Assembly: GCA_964533215.1 (NCBI GenBank)
Contig: CAZHLJ010000001.1
Span: 682,001 to 746,000, forward strand
Direction: 5' to 3'
Origin: Bact-08 sp964533215
GTDB taxonomy: Bacteria; Bacteroidota; Bacteroidia; Bacteroidales; UBA932
DNA length: 64,000 bases
The position numbers and the translations under genes are program-made. Under the pieces are notes generated by a model that was not told the DNA's origin, made no database searches, and saw nothing but the letters and a program-made list of their open reading frames with translations. Positions 1 through 7,654 of this stretch are shown in pieces (the first letter of the stretch is position 1; every line of letters starts with the position of its first letter).

Positions 1-380
1 GTGATGCTGTTTTCTTTTTCCGGTGAGATCCCTATTACCATTACACCTTTGGTAAGATCTTCAAGTGAAGCAAGAGCAAAATTCTCCAGACGTGGGGTGA
101 TGGTAGAAACTCCTTTATTGGATGGGATTTTCTTTTGGATTGATGTGTAATCCAGCGTGTTGTTTATTATTTTGTCGTCCCAATATCCTTTTTTATGTAC
201 TTGAATATAACCGGAATAGAAATTGACTATGGTATTTATATACATTTCGTAGGAGCCTTCCTGCATGGAACTCATAAATGAAGATAGTACTACTCCGAAA
301 AATACGGAGGCAGCACAAATTATTGTACGACGCTTGTTGCGCCAGATATTCCTCCACGCCAGTTTTAAGTAGTCGTTCAT
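1..380 (-). CDS. ABC transporter permease, FtsX/MacB-like (partial, 3' part missing)
   Basis: The reading frame is open from an ATG at 378-380 down to the window edge, so only about 126 N-terminal residues are visible. The start (MNDYLKLAWRNIWRNKRR) is the typical short amphipathic, basic N-terminus of FtsX/MacB/LolE-type permeases. It is followed by a hydrophobic segment and then an extracytoplasmic region, the MacB-PCD-like part, which is cut by the window. It lies 18 bp downstream of the LolA-like gene on the same strand, so the two probably form an export or lipoprotein-sorting operon in the inner membrane. The substrate cannot be told from what is visible. Family assignment rests on the N-terminal pattern only. 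Confidence 0.72.
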   Translation of the reverse strand, partial: MNDYLKLAWRNIWRNKRRTIICAASVFFGVVLSSFMSSMQEGSYEMYINTIVNFYSGYIQVHKKGYWDDKIINNTLDYTSIQKKIPSNKGVSTITPRLENFALASLEDLTKGVMVIGISPEKENSI

Positions 381-398
381 CTTATAGTCTAATACGAG

Positions 399-1160
399 CT
401 ATTTAACAGATTTCATGTTCTGCTGAGAAAAGAAGCTTTCCGGAATAACTTGGTCATAAGCAATTTTAGTTATCTCTAAAATAGTCTTGTTTCCCTTTTT
501 GTTCGCAGGTTCTATCTCAATTCTTGTTGGAATCTCGCGGTCTCCCATGAATTTTATATTGTAGGAGTTCATTACATTTACCAATTCTGAATCTTCGTCA
601 TAGTACTCGGCTTTCCACTGACTAAAACCATTAACTGTTATCCAGACAATAACCTTGCCCCATGTTACAGGAGCATCTGGTAGCGGGGTAAGTTCAATTT
701 TATAACACTCCATTTCTCTCACACTCTCTTTGCCCAACATTTTTTGAGAGTAATCCACTACAATGGAAGATTCTTTCACAAGATCGTCATTTGTATAGTC
801 AGATCCCATCCATGACTGCATCATCATAGAAGGGGGGATTTTTATCATACGCTCTATAGATGGTATCCAATTCCACATATCTTTCTGACGCTTCAGAAAT
901 ACCTGCCCTTTTTCCTTGGCAGGGGATGTGATGTATATCAATGAATAGTCACTTCCCTTAGACCATGTTTTCATAGAAATAGCTCTTGACCAATCCGGAC
1001 GGATTATGGCCAAGGTCATTTCTCCCCTGCTTGTCAGCCCACGTCCTTTTTCATCCGCTTTTTTGATTATCTCCTTGGCTGATAGCTGTTGAGAATACAT
1101 TTTTGGTACAGGGCTAAGAGCAAGTAGCAAAATCAATAAAATGTCAATACATGTTTTCAA
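399..1160 (-). CDS. Outer membrane lipoprotein-sorting protein, LolA-like
   Basis: A 253-residue periplasmic protein with a Sec signal peptide (about residues 1-24, cleavage near YSQQ). The mature part resembles the LolA-like outer-membrane lipoprotein-sorting proteins: a half beta-barrel fold with GQVFLKR, MWNWIPS and MMMQSWMGSDYTNDDLV segments that are typical of the family. The start codon is TTG at 1158-1160. An in-frame stop lies only 12 nt upstream, so no earlier start is possible. The gene overlaps the upstream small gene by 17 nt and precedes the ABC permease by 18 nt, so it likely works with that permease in moving lipid or lipoprotein cargo between membranes. The cargo is unknown. 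Confidence 0.82.
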   Translation of the reverse strand: MKTCIDILLILLLALSPVPKMYSQQLSAKEIIKKADEKGRGLTSRGEMTLAIIRPDWSRAISMKTWSKGSDYSLIYITSPAKEKGQVFLKRQKDMWNWIPSIERMIKIPPSMMMQSWMGSDYTNDDLVKESSIVVDYSQKMLGKESVREMECYKIELTPLPDAPVTWGKVIVWITVNGFSQWKAEYYDEDSELVNVMNSYNIKFMGDREIPTRIEIEPANKKGNKTILEITKIAYDQVIPESFFSQQNMKSVK

Positions 1161-1473
1161 ATGCGATCTCTTTTATTGTTACCTTAAATTTGATAAGCTC
1201 AATACAATCTTTTACTCTGTTGAGTCTCTCACACTCTTCTGCCGATATAGTGGCAGATGGGTGTATGGATGAGATTATATCCTGGAACGGTCGTCTTAAG
1301 TTGCGCAAGTGAAATGGAGTAAGGAAAAGATTGTATTTGAGATCAACATTGTCGTTCATAATGGAAAAACTATTGTTGCTTATAGTTGATAAAACTTTGT
1401 AAACACGAGGGCGAATATAGCCATCAAGTTCTCTCCGGTCTTTTTCATCGGGAGCATTGGTTAAATTGCTCAT
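1144..1473 (-). CDS. Small hypothetical protein (109 aa), possibly degenerate acyl-carrier-like
   Basis: I do not recognise this 109-residue protein. It has no signal peptide or membrane segment, so it should be cytoplasmic. It starts at ATG 1471-1473 and its end overlaps the TTG start of the LolA-like gene by 17 nt, which suggests translational coupling and supports it being real. The C-terminal part (ISAEECERLNRVKDCIELI) faintly resembles the last helices of acyl carrier proteins, but the Asp-Ser-Leu phosphopantetheine site is absent; the matching stretch reads LTPFHLRNL. That resemblance is weak and is my inference. It could be a family-specific operon partner of no known fold. Confidence 0.5.
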   Translation of the reverse strand: MSNLTNAPDEKDRRELDGYIRPRVYKVLSTISNNSFSIMNDNVDLKYNLFLTPFHLRNLRRPFQDIISSIHPSATISAEECERLNRVKDCIELIKFKVTIKEIAFENMY

Positions 1474-1765
1474 TTGTGATATTATTTAGGTTAGAAATGC
1501 TGACGCAAGTTGTGCGTTGTCTTATACCTGATTTGATTTGGAATCTACCCTGATATATGAGAAGTATCAGTCGACAAGAATATAGTTAGTGTAATTATAT
1601 GTATAAAGATAATATTTATTTTGATACTACCATCATGCGACCAAGTCATTCGTGGCAAATCGCAGTGATTCAAGATATTAACTCATAATCATAAAAGACT
1701 TAAGATCCTTATTGTCAACTCAATGCCACGAATGACTTATAAGTGGGTATTTGTGGTTGCCATAC
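1474..1765. other. Intergenic region upstream of the LolA/ABC operon
   Basis: About 290 bp without a gene. It holds a 15-bp perfect inverted repeat (1643-1657 and 1724-1738, listed separately) and a small hairpin (arms ACGCA at 1503-1507 and TGCGT at 1513-1517). The promoter of the minus-strand operon starting at 1473 should lie here, but I see no clear TAnnTTTG box close to that start. Confidence 0.5.
1643..1738. repeat. 15-bp perfect inverted repeat flanking a 66-bp core
   Basis: AAGTCATTCGTGGCA at 1643-1657 is repeated exactly in inverse orientation at 1724-1738. The 66-bp core is AT-rich. Read on the minus strand, the core contains TTGACA and a later TATGAT spaced by 19 bp. The arrangement could be the recombination sites of an invertible segment, the ends of a tiny decayed element, or a long-range stem. 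No recombinase gene lies nearby in this window. Confidence 0.75.
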
Positions 1766-1802
1766 AAAAAAAGCGTCTCCATAGTTCAAACTATAGAGAC
1801 GC
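1766..1802 (-). terminator. Rho-independent terminator of hppA
   Basis: Read on the minus strand just after the hppA stop, the arms GAGACGC (1796-1802) and GCGTCTC (1773-1779) extend inward through AACTAT/ATAGTT with one mismatch. They are followed by seven T residues (1766-1772 as A on the plus strand). This is a textbook stem plus U-tract. Confidence 0.87.
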
Positions 1803-1830
1803 CATAATTGTCAGTATCGAATAAACCCTC

Positions 1831-4227
1831 TTACTCCAACGGAATCCTCATTCTGTGGAAAGACCTCCATACGAAAATCAAACCAATAATAAGGAAAGGA
1901 ATTGCTACATACATAGAGTAATCATATGAAGGGTTTGCCTTCATTCCTATACATATTTCAGTTGCCAGAAGCCCGAAAAGGGTAGAGAATTTAATAATTG
2001 GATTAAGTGAGACTGAAGAGGTGTCCTTGAAAGGATCTCCAACGGTATCACCGACTACTGCTGCCTCATGCAAAGGAGTATTCCTCTCTTTCAAGTCAAC
2101 CTCCACGACTTTCTTTGCGTTATCCCAGCTTCCTCCGGCATTGGCCATGTAAATAGCTTGAAACAGGCCGAATACAGCGATGGAAATCAGATATGCTACA
2201 AAGAAGTTGGGATCGAGGAAGGCAAACCCCAAAGTGAGAGAAATAAGAGCTATAAATATATTCCACATACCTTTCTGGGCATACTGCGTGCATATCTTCA
2301 CAACAGACTTGGAATCTTCTATGTCGGCTTCCTTTTTGTCCATATTGAAATTTTTCTTTATGAACAGTACTGCACGATAGGCTCCGGTAGTGACAGCTTG
2401 CATTGATGCTCCGCTGAACCAAAAAATAACCGCACCACCGCAAATCAGACCAAGAATTACAGGTGCATCGGTAAGAGAAAGATGCATCAATCCAACCTTT
2501 TCCAAGAGAAGTATTATGGAGAAAATCATTGTAGTGGCACCGCAGACAGCTGTTCCAATAAGAACAGGCTTGGCAGTGGCTTTGAATGTGTTGCCGGCAG
2601 AATCGTTTGCTTCCAGAAAATGTTTTCCGACTTCAAAATCAGGCTTGAAACCATAATTTTTTTCGATAGACTCGCTGATTCCAGGTATCTGCTCAATTTG
2701 AGAAAGTTCAAACACAGACTGAGCATTATCGGTAACCGGCCCATAGCTGTCAACAGCGATAGTCACCGGACCCATACATAGAAGGCCGAATGCTACAAGT
2801 CCAAAGGCAAAAATTGACGCATGCACACCAAGAACTTCGGTCAGGCCCAATCCTGAAGTGAAATAGGCAATTGCCATAAGACCTGCAATAAGAAGACCTG
2901 TCCAGAAGGCACTCAGGTTGCCAGTCACAATTCCGGAAAGAATATTTAAAGAGGGACCTCCCTCACGTGAGGCAGTGACGATCTCCTCAACATGTTTCGA
3001 TTTGGATCCGGTGAAAAGTTTTGTGAATTCAGGTATAAGAACGGCGGCCAGAATACCACAGCATATTATTATTGCGAGTTTCCACCAGGCAGTAGGATCT
3101 GCAAGGTCAGACAATAGAAGGTGGCTCATGAAAAATGCAGCGGATATGCAGAGAATTGCGGCAATCCAGATCAGCCTCATAAGTGGAGCTTCGAAATGGA
3201 AATCTTTTTTGTTCTGATATAACCTCTTTGAAATTTCCTGATTTATAAAGAATGAACATCCAGAAAGGAAGTCCATGAGAAAACGCATACCAAAAATCCA
3301 GACTATAAGCTTTGCTTGAATGGTTGGATCTTTTACTGCCAGTGTTATAAATGTAATCAAGGCCACTCCTGTGACTCCGTAGGTCTCGAATCCGTCCGCC
3401 GTAGGGCCAACGCTGTCTCCTGCATTGTCGCCAGTACAGTCGGCAATCACACCTGGGTTTCTTGGGTCATCCTCTTTAACCTTGAAGATAACCTTCATCA
3501 GGTCAGACCCGATATCTGCAATCTTGGTAAAGATACCTCCGGCAATACGTAAAGCACTAGCTCCAAGCGATTCACCGATGGCAAATCCGAGAAAACAGAT
3601 TCCTACAATCTCTCTTGGGACAAACAGTAAAATGGAAACCATCATGATAAGCTCCAGTGAAATAAGGAAAAGGCCCACACTCATGCCGGCACGTAAGGGA
3701 ATATTCACTACATCAAGAGGTCTTCCGCGCAGTGAGGCAAAGGCAGTCCTTGCATTGGCATAGGTATTGACACGGATGCCGTACCATGCAACACTGTACG
3801 ATCCAGCCATACCTATTACAGAGAACATAAGCACCTGAAGTACTACAGAAACAGATTCTCCAAGCAATCCGAAGAAATAGACAGAGAAGATTACGGTAAT
3901 AATACCAAAAAGCATAAGGAGAAATTTTCCTTGCTGGAGAAGGTAGGTGCGGCATGTAGCATAAATTGTCGCAGCAACATTCAGCATAGATTCATGCGCT
4001 CTCAGCTTCTTGATCTGATGAAACAGATATAAACTGAAAAATAATGTTCCTGCAATAATAAGAGCTCCGTAAAAAAGGAAGTCCCAGGAAGTGACAGATC
4101 CCCCAAAAATGTGATAAGTGCCTTGGTGCAGGTCTGGTATGGCAAGGTCAGCCTCGCTTGCCTGCATTGTTGAGCACAAACCCAAAGACGAAATCGTCAG
4201 TAAGACGAATTTTGAAAGTTTGTTCAT
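1831..4227 (-). CDS. hppA: Membrane-bound proton-translocating pyrophosphatase, divergent subfamily
   Basis: This polytopic inner-membrane enzyme hydrolyses pyrophosphate and uses the energy to pump cations out of the cytoplasm. The 798-residue protein keeps the catalytic signatures: DDPRNP (253-258), GDNAGD (266-271), DSYGPVTDNA (493-502) and, near the C-terminus, GDTVGDPFKD. At the position that sets potassium dependence it reads GNTFKA, with Lys549 where K+-dependent enzymes have Ala, which in the known family marks K+-independent proton pumps. Several normally fixed positions differ (GDNAGDSVGPTADGFETY instead of GDNVGDCAGMAADLFETY), and it starts with a probable extra N-terminal hydrophobic segment. 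It looks like the divergent, Na+-regulated H+-pump type rather than the usual Bacteroidales Na+/H+ form. It is a single gene with its own terminator. Confidence 0.93.
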   Translation of the reverse strand: MNKLSKFVLLTISSLGLCSTMQASEADLAIPDLHQGTYHIFGGSVTSWDFLFYGALIIAGTLFFSLYLFHQIKKLRAHESMLNVAATIYATCRTYLLQQGKFLLMLFGIITVIFSVYFFGLLGESVSVVLQVLMFSVIGMAGSYSVAWYGIRVNTYANARTAFASLRGRPLDVVNIPLRAGMSVGLFLISLELIMMVSILLFVPREIVGICFLGFAIGESLGASALRIAGGIFTKIADIGSDLMKVIFKVKEDDPRNPGVIADCTGDNAGDSVGPTADGFETYGVTGVALITFITLAVKDPTIQAKLIVWIFGMRFLMDFLSGCSFFINQEISKRLYQNKKDFHFEAPLMRLIWIAAILCISAAFFMSHLLLSDLADPTAWWKLAIIICCGILAAVLIPEFTKLFTGSKSKHVEEIVTASREGGPSLNILSGIVTGNLSAFWTGLLIAGLMAIAYFTSGLGLTEVLGVHASIFAFGLVAFGLLCMGPVTIAVDSYGPVTDNAQSVFELSQIEQIPGISESIEKNYGFKPDFEVGKHFLEANDSAGNTFKATAKPVLIGTAVCGATTMIFSIILLLEKVGLMHLSLTDAPVILGLICGGAVIFWFSGASMQAVTTGAYRAVLFIKKNFNMDKKEADIEDSKSVVKICTQYAQKGMWNIFIALISLTLGFAFLDPNFFVAYLISIAVFGLFQAIYMANAGGSWDNAKKVVEVDLKERNTPLHEAAVVGDTVGDPFKDTSSVSLNPIIKFSTLFGLLATEICIGMKANPSYDYSMYVAIPFLIIGLIFVWRSFHRMRIPLE

Positions 4228-4292
4228 TACACTGTAAGTTTATAATTAAGTTATGAGGTTAAAAAAAACGACACAATGTACAAATTCTTTTG

Positions 4293-5075
4293 TTACATTT
4301 TCCCACTGTCCAGATGATTTCTGCGTTTCGCATCCTTCTGTTCAGGCGTGAGGTTTTTCTCATAATCGTAAATCACACTTTCCCACTCGCCGTATATTGC
4401 ATTAGGTATTACAATGAACCTCTTTCCCCATTCATTGCGGACGAGATCCACCTCTGCCTTCCGGTCATTTACAGTTCTCTTCTCAAATGCCGAAGTGAAA
4501 TCATTCAAATTGTCGCCTAAAAGCATGACAATTTGATAATTTTCTGCCACCTTTAATCTCCTTGATTCCTTTGAAGATCCGTCAGCCAGAAACAGCATAT
4601 GAGACGAATCGGCAAACGGAACCTGCAATTTTCTTAAATTGGCAATGGTCGCGTGAATGTCAGCGTGAGTTCTGTTGCTTATGTAAAATATTGTGATATT
4701 GTGTTTTGCTGCCCATTGGAGAAATTCTACTGCCCCTGGAATGGCTGTTGCAGCAGAAAGATTTACCCACTTAACCCACTCTTTTGGGTCATACTGTTTT
4801 CCCTCCTTGATGCCTTTGGCCTCCAGAAAGCTGTTGTCTAGAATCGTCTCATCCAGGTCTGTTACAATAGCAAGTCTTTCGTCCGGCTTACTTGCAGAAA
4901 GAAGAGCTTCAAGAGATCTTTGGGCAGAGTTGAATGCCTGATAGCAAAGAGCTCTGTATTCAGCAGAAGTCTGATGCCACAATACAGGATAGGTTCGGAG
5001 ATCTTGTGCCTGCAGGTTGAAGGAGAAAAAAAAGGCCGAGAGAATTAGGATTGTACAAAGTAATGCCTTTTTCAT
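4293..5075 (-). CDS. HAD-superfamily class B/C acid phosphatase, e(P4)-like
   Basis: A 260-residue exported phosphatase with a Sec signal peptide (1-23, cleavage after LQAQ). The HAD motif I is TDLDET with nucleophile Asp73 and general acid Asp75. Motif II is the FYISNRTHAD segment, and motif IV is LLGDNLNDF. Members of the family (Haemophilus e(P4), class C acid phosphatases) remove phosphate from nucleotides such as NMN or 5'-nucleotides in the periplasm or on the outer membrane; many are lipoproteins, but I see no lipobox Cys here. The gene lies 5 bp after the outer-membrane barrel gene on the same strand, so the two are very likely co-transcribed. Confidence 0.85.
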   Translation of the reverse strand: MKKALLCTILILSAFFFSFNLQAQDLRTYPVLWHQTSAEYRALCYQAFNSAQRSLEALLSASKPDERLAIVTDLDETILDNSFLEAKGIKEGKQYDPKEWVKWVNLSAATAIPGAVEFLQWAAKHNITIFYISNRTHADIHATIANLRKLQVPFADSSHMLFLADGSSKESRRLKVAENYQIVMLLGDNLNDFTSAFEKRTVNDRKAEVDLVRNEWGKRFIVIPNAIYGEWESVIYDYEKNLTPEQKDAKRRNHLDSGKM

Positions 5076-5080
5076 AAGCG

Positions 5081-5860
5081 TCAGAATCTAAATCCAATTG
5101 ATATACCGGCTCTGATACCAGCCCATGGACCATCGAAAATAATGGCAGCACTGTTTGAGTTTACAGACACGGTCTTTTTGATCATTGGAATATCTATATC
5201 TTCCAGTTTGTCCCGGACTTCTGCCTGATCTTCACTACTCATCTGTTGGTCAGGGACACCTGTGAGATCTCCGGAACTTACGCCAAAGTGAGGGCCAAGT
5301 ATCCACCAGTCAAGACTTATATGCCTGGCAAGCGCCCATTGGGCACCAAACATAAGGCCACCGGTATTTGCAGTCACGTTGCCTCCAAGAGTTACATTTC
5401 TTTGCTCCGGCACTCCATTGTTCTGAACTTCAAAGTCTACCATAACTTTTGCAATCTCATATTTTGCATAACGGTAGAAAGGAGCAATGTAAAAACCTCG
5501 CCCATATCCTTTTTTCCCAAGGTAAAATCTCACTTCGGGAGTGATTGCGAAATTGCTCATTGTAAGGTTGTTGATTATTTTTTCTGCCGATTCGTCATCC
5601 GACTTCACCTGCTTTAGAATCTGCGATTTAAAAGGCAAGTTTGTGGTGGGCATATCTCTGAATGCAAGTGCTATGGATATTGTCTTTGTCAATGCCCTTT
5701 CGTACTGGATGGAATAATTTTTCAGGGCGATGGAGGTCAGATTGAGTTTAATATAATTTTTTGGAATCTTGTCAGAAGAGGAGGAGACAAGAACTGTCTG
5801 TGCGTTCAGATTCATTGCGGCGCAAACTGATAACGCTGTGATCACTAATAATTTTTTCAT
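5081..5860 (-). CDS. Outer-membrane beta-barrel protein, DUF3575-like
   Basis: A 259-residue protein with a clear signal peptide (1-20, ending LNAQ) and a series of alternating amphipathic strands. It ends in the aromatic GFRF terminus typical of proteins inserted by the BAM machinery. YIKLNLTSIALKNYSIQYERAL near the N-terminus is the pattern of the small Bacteroidetes barrel family often annotated DUF3575. Function is unknown; it may be a structural or porin-like outer-membrane protein. It is the first gene of a two-gene unit with the acid phosphatase 5 bp downstream, and it is divergent from the hexosaminidase gene. Confidence 0.72.
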   Translation of the reverse strand: MKKLLVITALSVCAAMNLNAQTVLVSSSSDKIPKNYIKLNLTSIALKNYSIQYERALTKTISIALAFRDMPTTNLPFKSQILKQVKSDDESAEKIINNLTMSNFAITPEVRFYLGKKGYGRGFYIAPFYRYAKYEIAKVMVDFEVQNNGVPEQRNVTLGGNVTANTGGLMFGAQWALARHISLDWWILGPHFGVSSGDLTGVPDQQMSSEDQAEVRDKLEDIDIPMIKKTVSVNSNSAAIIFDGPWAGIRAGISIGFRF

Positions 5861-5994
5861 AGTTTATAGTATTAGAGTCAAAAAAATGGAATCGATTATC
5901 TATTATAAAGATAGATAAAATATGGACAAATCGAAAATTATACATAAATTGTGCATCTAATTAGAAGATAAATAACTAGAAAAACTATTCTCTT

Positions 5995-7620
5995 ATGAAC
6001 TCATTTAAAATGGCAATTTTAATAATGGGCGCTTTTGCTTTATTTTCAAGTGGAAACAAACTTTCCGGCCAACAAACCATAAAAATCGTTCCGATGCCTG
6101 TTAAAGTTACAGCCCATAAGGGCTCTTTTAAGGTAGTGGCCGGGACGGCTATTCTCTTTAATGTCAGGAATAAAGAGATGGAAAATATAATTTCTCCACT
6201 TTTGTCTCATCTGAAAAGATTTTATGGAATGGAGGGTTTGACAACCACCTATTCCAATAAACCGGCCAAAGGCTCTATTTTTATAAAACTTGATCCATCA
6301 TCCAAAATCAAAAGAGAGGGATATGAACTCCGAATCAAAAAAAGAGGAGTAACTATTGAAGCATCCTCTCCAAACGGATTGTTTTATGCTATCCAGTCTT
6401 TGATTCAGATGATGCCTGCGACAGCACAACCTCTTACCGAAATAAAACTTCCGCTTGCAGAAATTGAGGATTATCCAAGATTTCAGTGGAGGGGGCTTCA
6501 TTTGGATGTGTGCAGGCACTTCATGCCTAAGGAGTTTGTGTTTAAGTATATAGACTACATGGCTATGCACAAGTTCAATACCTTTCATTTTCATCTTACA
6601 GAGGATCAGGGATGGCGCATTGAGATAAAAAAATATCCGAGGCTTACTGAGATTGGCTCTATCAGAAAGGAGACTATAATCCGTAACCACCAGACATCAG
6701 GAGGCTATGATGGAACTCCCCATGGCGGTTACTATACTCAGGAAGATATCCGCGAGATAGTGAAGTATGCGGCAGACAGATATGTGACAGTTGTCCCGGA
6801 GATTGAGATGCCCGGCCATGCTTTAGCTGCACTAGCTTCATATCCAGAGCTGGGCTGTACAGGAGGACCTTATGAAGTTGCAACCAGTTGGGGGGTGTTT
6901 AACGATGTCCTTTGCGCTGGAAAGGAAAATACCTTTAGGTTTTTTGAGGATGTGCTGGACGAGGTTATTGACCTTTTCCCATCTGAATATATTCACGTGG
7001 GTGGTGACGAGTGTCCTAAGGATAGCTGGAAGAAATGCCCGCTGTGCCAGCAAAGGATGATTGCAGAGAATCTTAAGGATGAACATGAATTGCAGAGCTA
7101 CTTTATTCAGAGGATGGAAAAATATATAAACGGCAAGGGCCGTAAGCTTATCGGGTGGGATGAGATTCTTGAAGGAGGACTGGCTCAGAATGCTGCAGTG
7201 ATGTCATGGAGAGGAGAGGCGGGAGGCATAGAGGCTGCTGATCAGCACCATTATGTAGTAATGACTCCGGGCAGCCCATGTTATCTTGACCGTTATCAGG
7301 CAGAGCCCAAAACGCAGCCATTTGCTATAGGCGGATATGTCTCTTTGGAGATTATGTACAATTATGAGCCGATTCCTGCAACATTAACAGGTGAAAGTGC
7401 ATCATATGTGTTGGGCGCACAAGGGAATGTATGGACAGAGTATATTCTCTCTCCTTCTCACGTGGAATATATGGTATACCCTCGTGCTGCAGCCCTTGCT
7501 GAAGTTGTCTGGTCACCAAAAGGAGCCCGCGATTACAAAGGCTTTAAAGAGAGAATGGCTGACCAGATAAAGAGATACGATGTTTATGGGATCAATTATT
7601 GTAGGGAAGAATTTAAATAA
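5995..7620 (+). CDS. Beta-N-acetylhexosaminidase, glycoside hydrolase family 20
   Basis: A secreted exo-hydrolase that removes terminal N-acetylglucosamine or N-acetylgalactosamine from glycoproteins and glycans. The 541-residue protein has a signal peptide (1-25), an N-terminal GH20b domain (about 30-145) and the TIM-barrel catalytic domain (about 148-510). The catalytic pair Asp338-Glu339 sits in HVGGDEC. Other family landmarks are WRGLHLDVCRHF, FHFHLTEDQGWR and the WGPE-like region near QGNVWTEY. Length and domain order are normal. It is followed after 34 bp by an M16 peptidase on the same strand, so the pair could serve glycoprotein breakdown. Confidence 0.95.
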   Translation: MNSFKMAILIMGAFALFSSGNKLSGQQTIKIVPMPVKVTAHKGSFKVVAGTAILFNVRNKEMENIISPLLSHLKRFYGMEGLTTTYSNKPAKGSIFIKLDPSSKIKREGYELRIKKRGVTIEASSPNGLFYAIQSLIQMMPATAQPLTEIKLPLAEIEDYPRFQWRGLHLDVCRHFMPKEFVFKYIDYMAMHKFNTFHFHLTEDQGWRIEIKKYPRLTEIGSIRKETIIRNHQTSGGYDGTPHGGYYTQEDIREIVKYAADRYVTVVPEIEMPGHALAALASYPELGCTGGPYEVATSWGVFNDVLCAGKENTFRFFEDVLDEVIDLFPSEYIHVGGDECPKDSWKKCPLCQQRMIAENLKDEHELQSYFIQRMEKYINGKGRKLIGWDEILEGGLAQNAAVMSWRGEAGGIEAADQHHYVVMTPGSPCYLDRYQAEPKTQPFAIGGYVSLEIMYNYEPIPATLTGESASYVLGAQGNVWTEYILSPSHVEYMVYPRAAALAEVVWSPKGARDYKGFKERMADQIKRYDVYGINYCREEFK

Positions 7621-7654
7621 CATTAATAGAGCAAATTTATTTTAAAAACACTAT

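Noticed and set aside
1643..1738. Inverted repeat as the ends of an insertion sequence
   Set aside because: The core is only 66 bp, contains no transposase fragment and shows no target-site duplication, so a transposon reading is weak.
2068..3955. Long open frames on the strand opposite and in other frames of hppA
   Set aside because: They overlap a well-conserved pyrophosphatase over its whole length, have no family resemblance and arise from codon bias; similar shadow frames occur over most large genes here.
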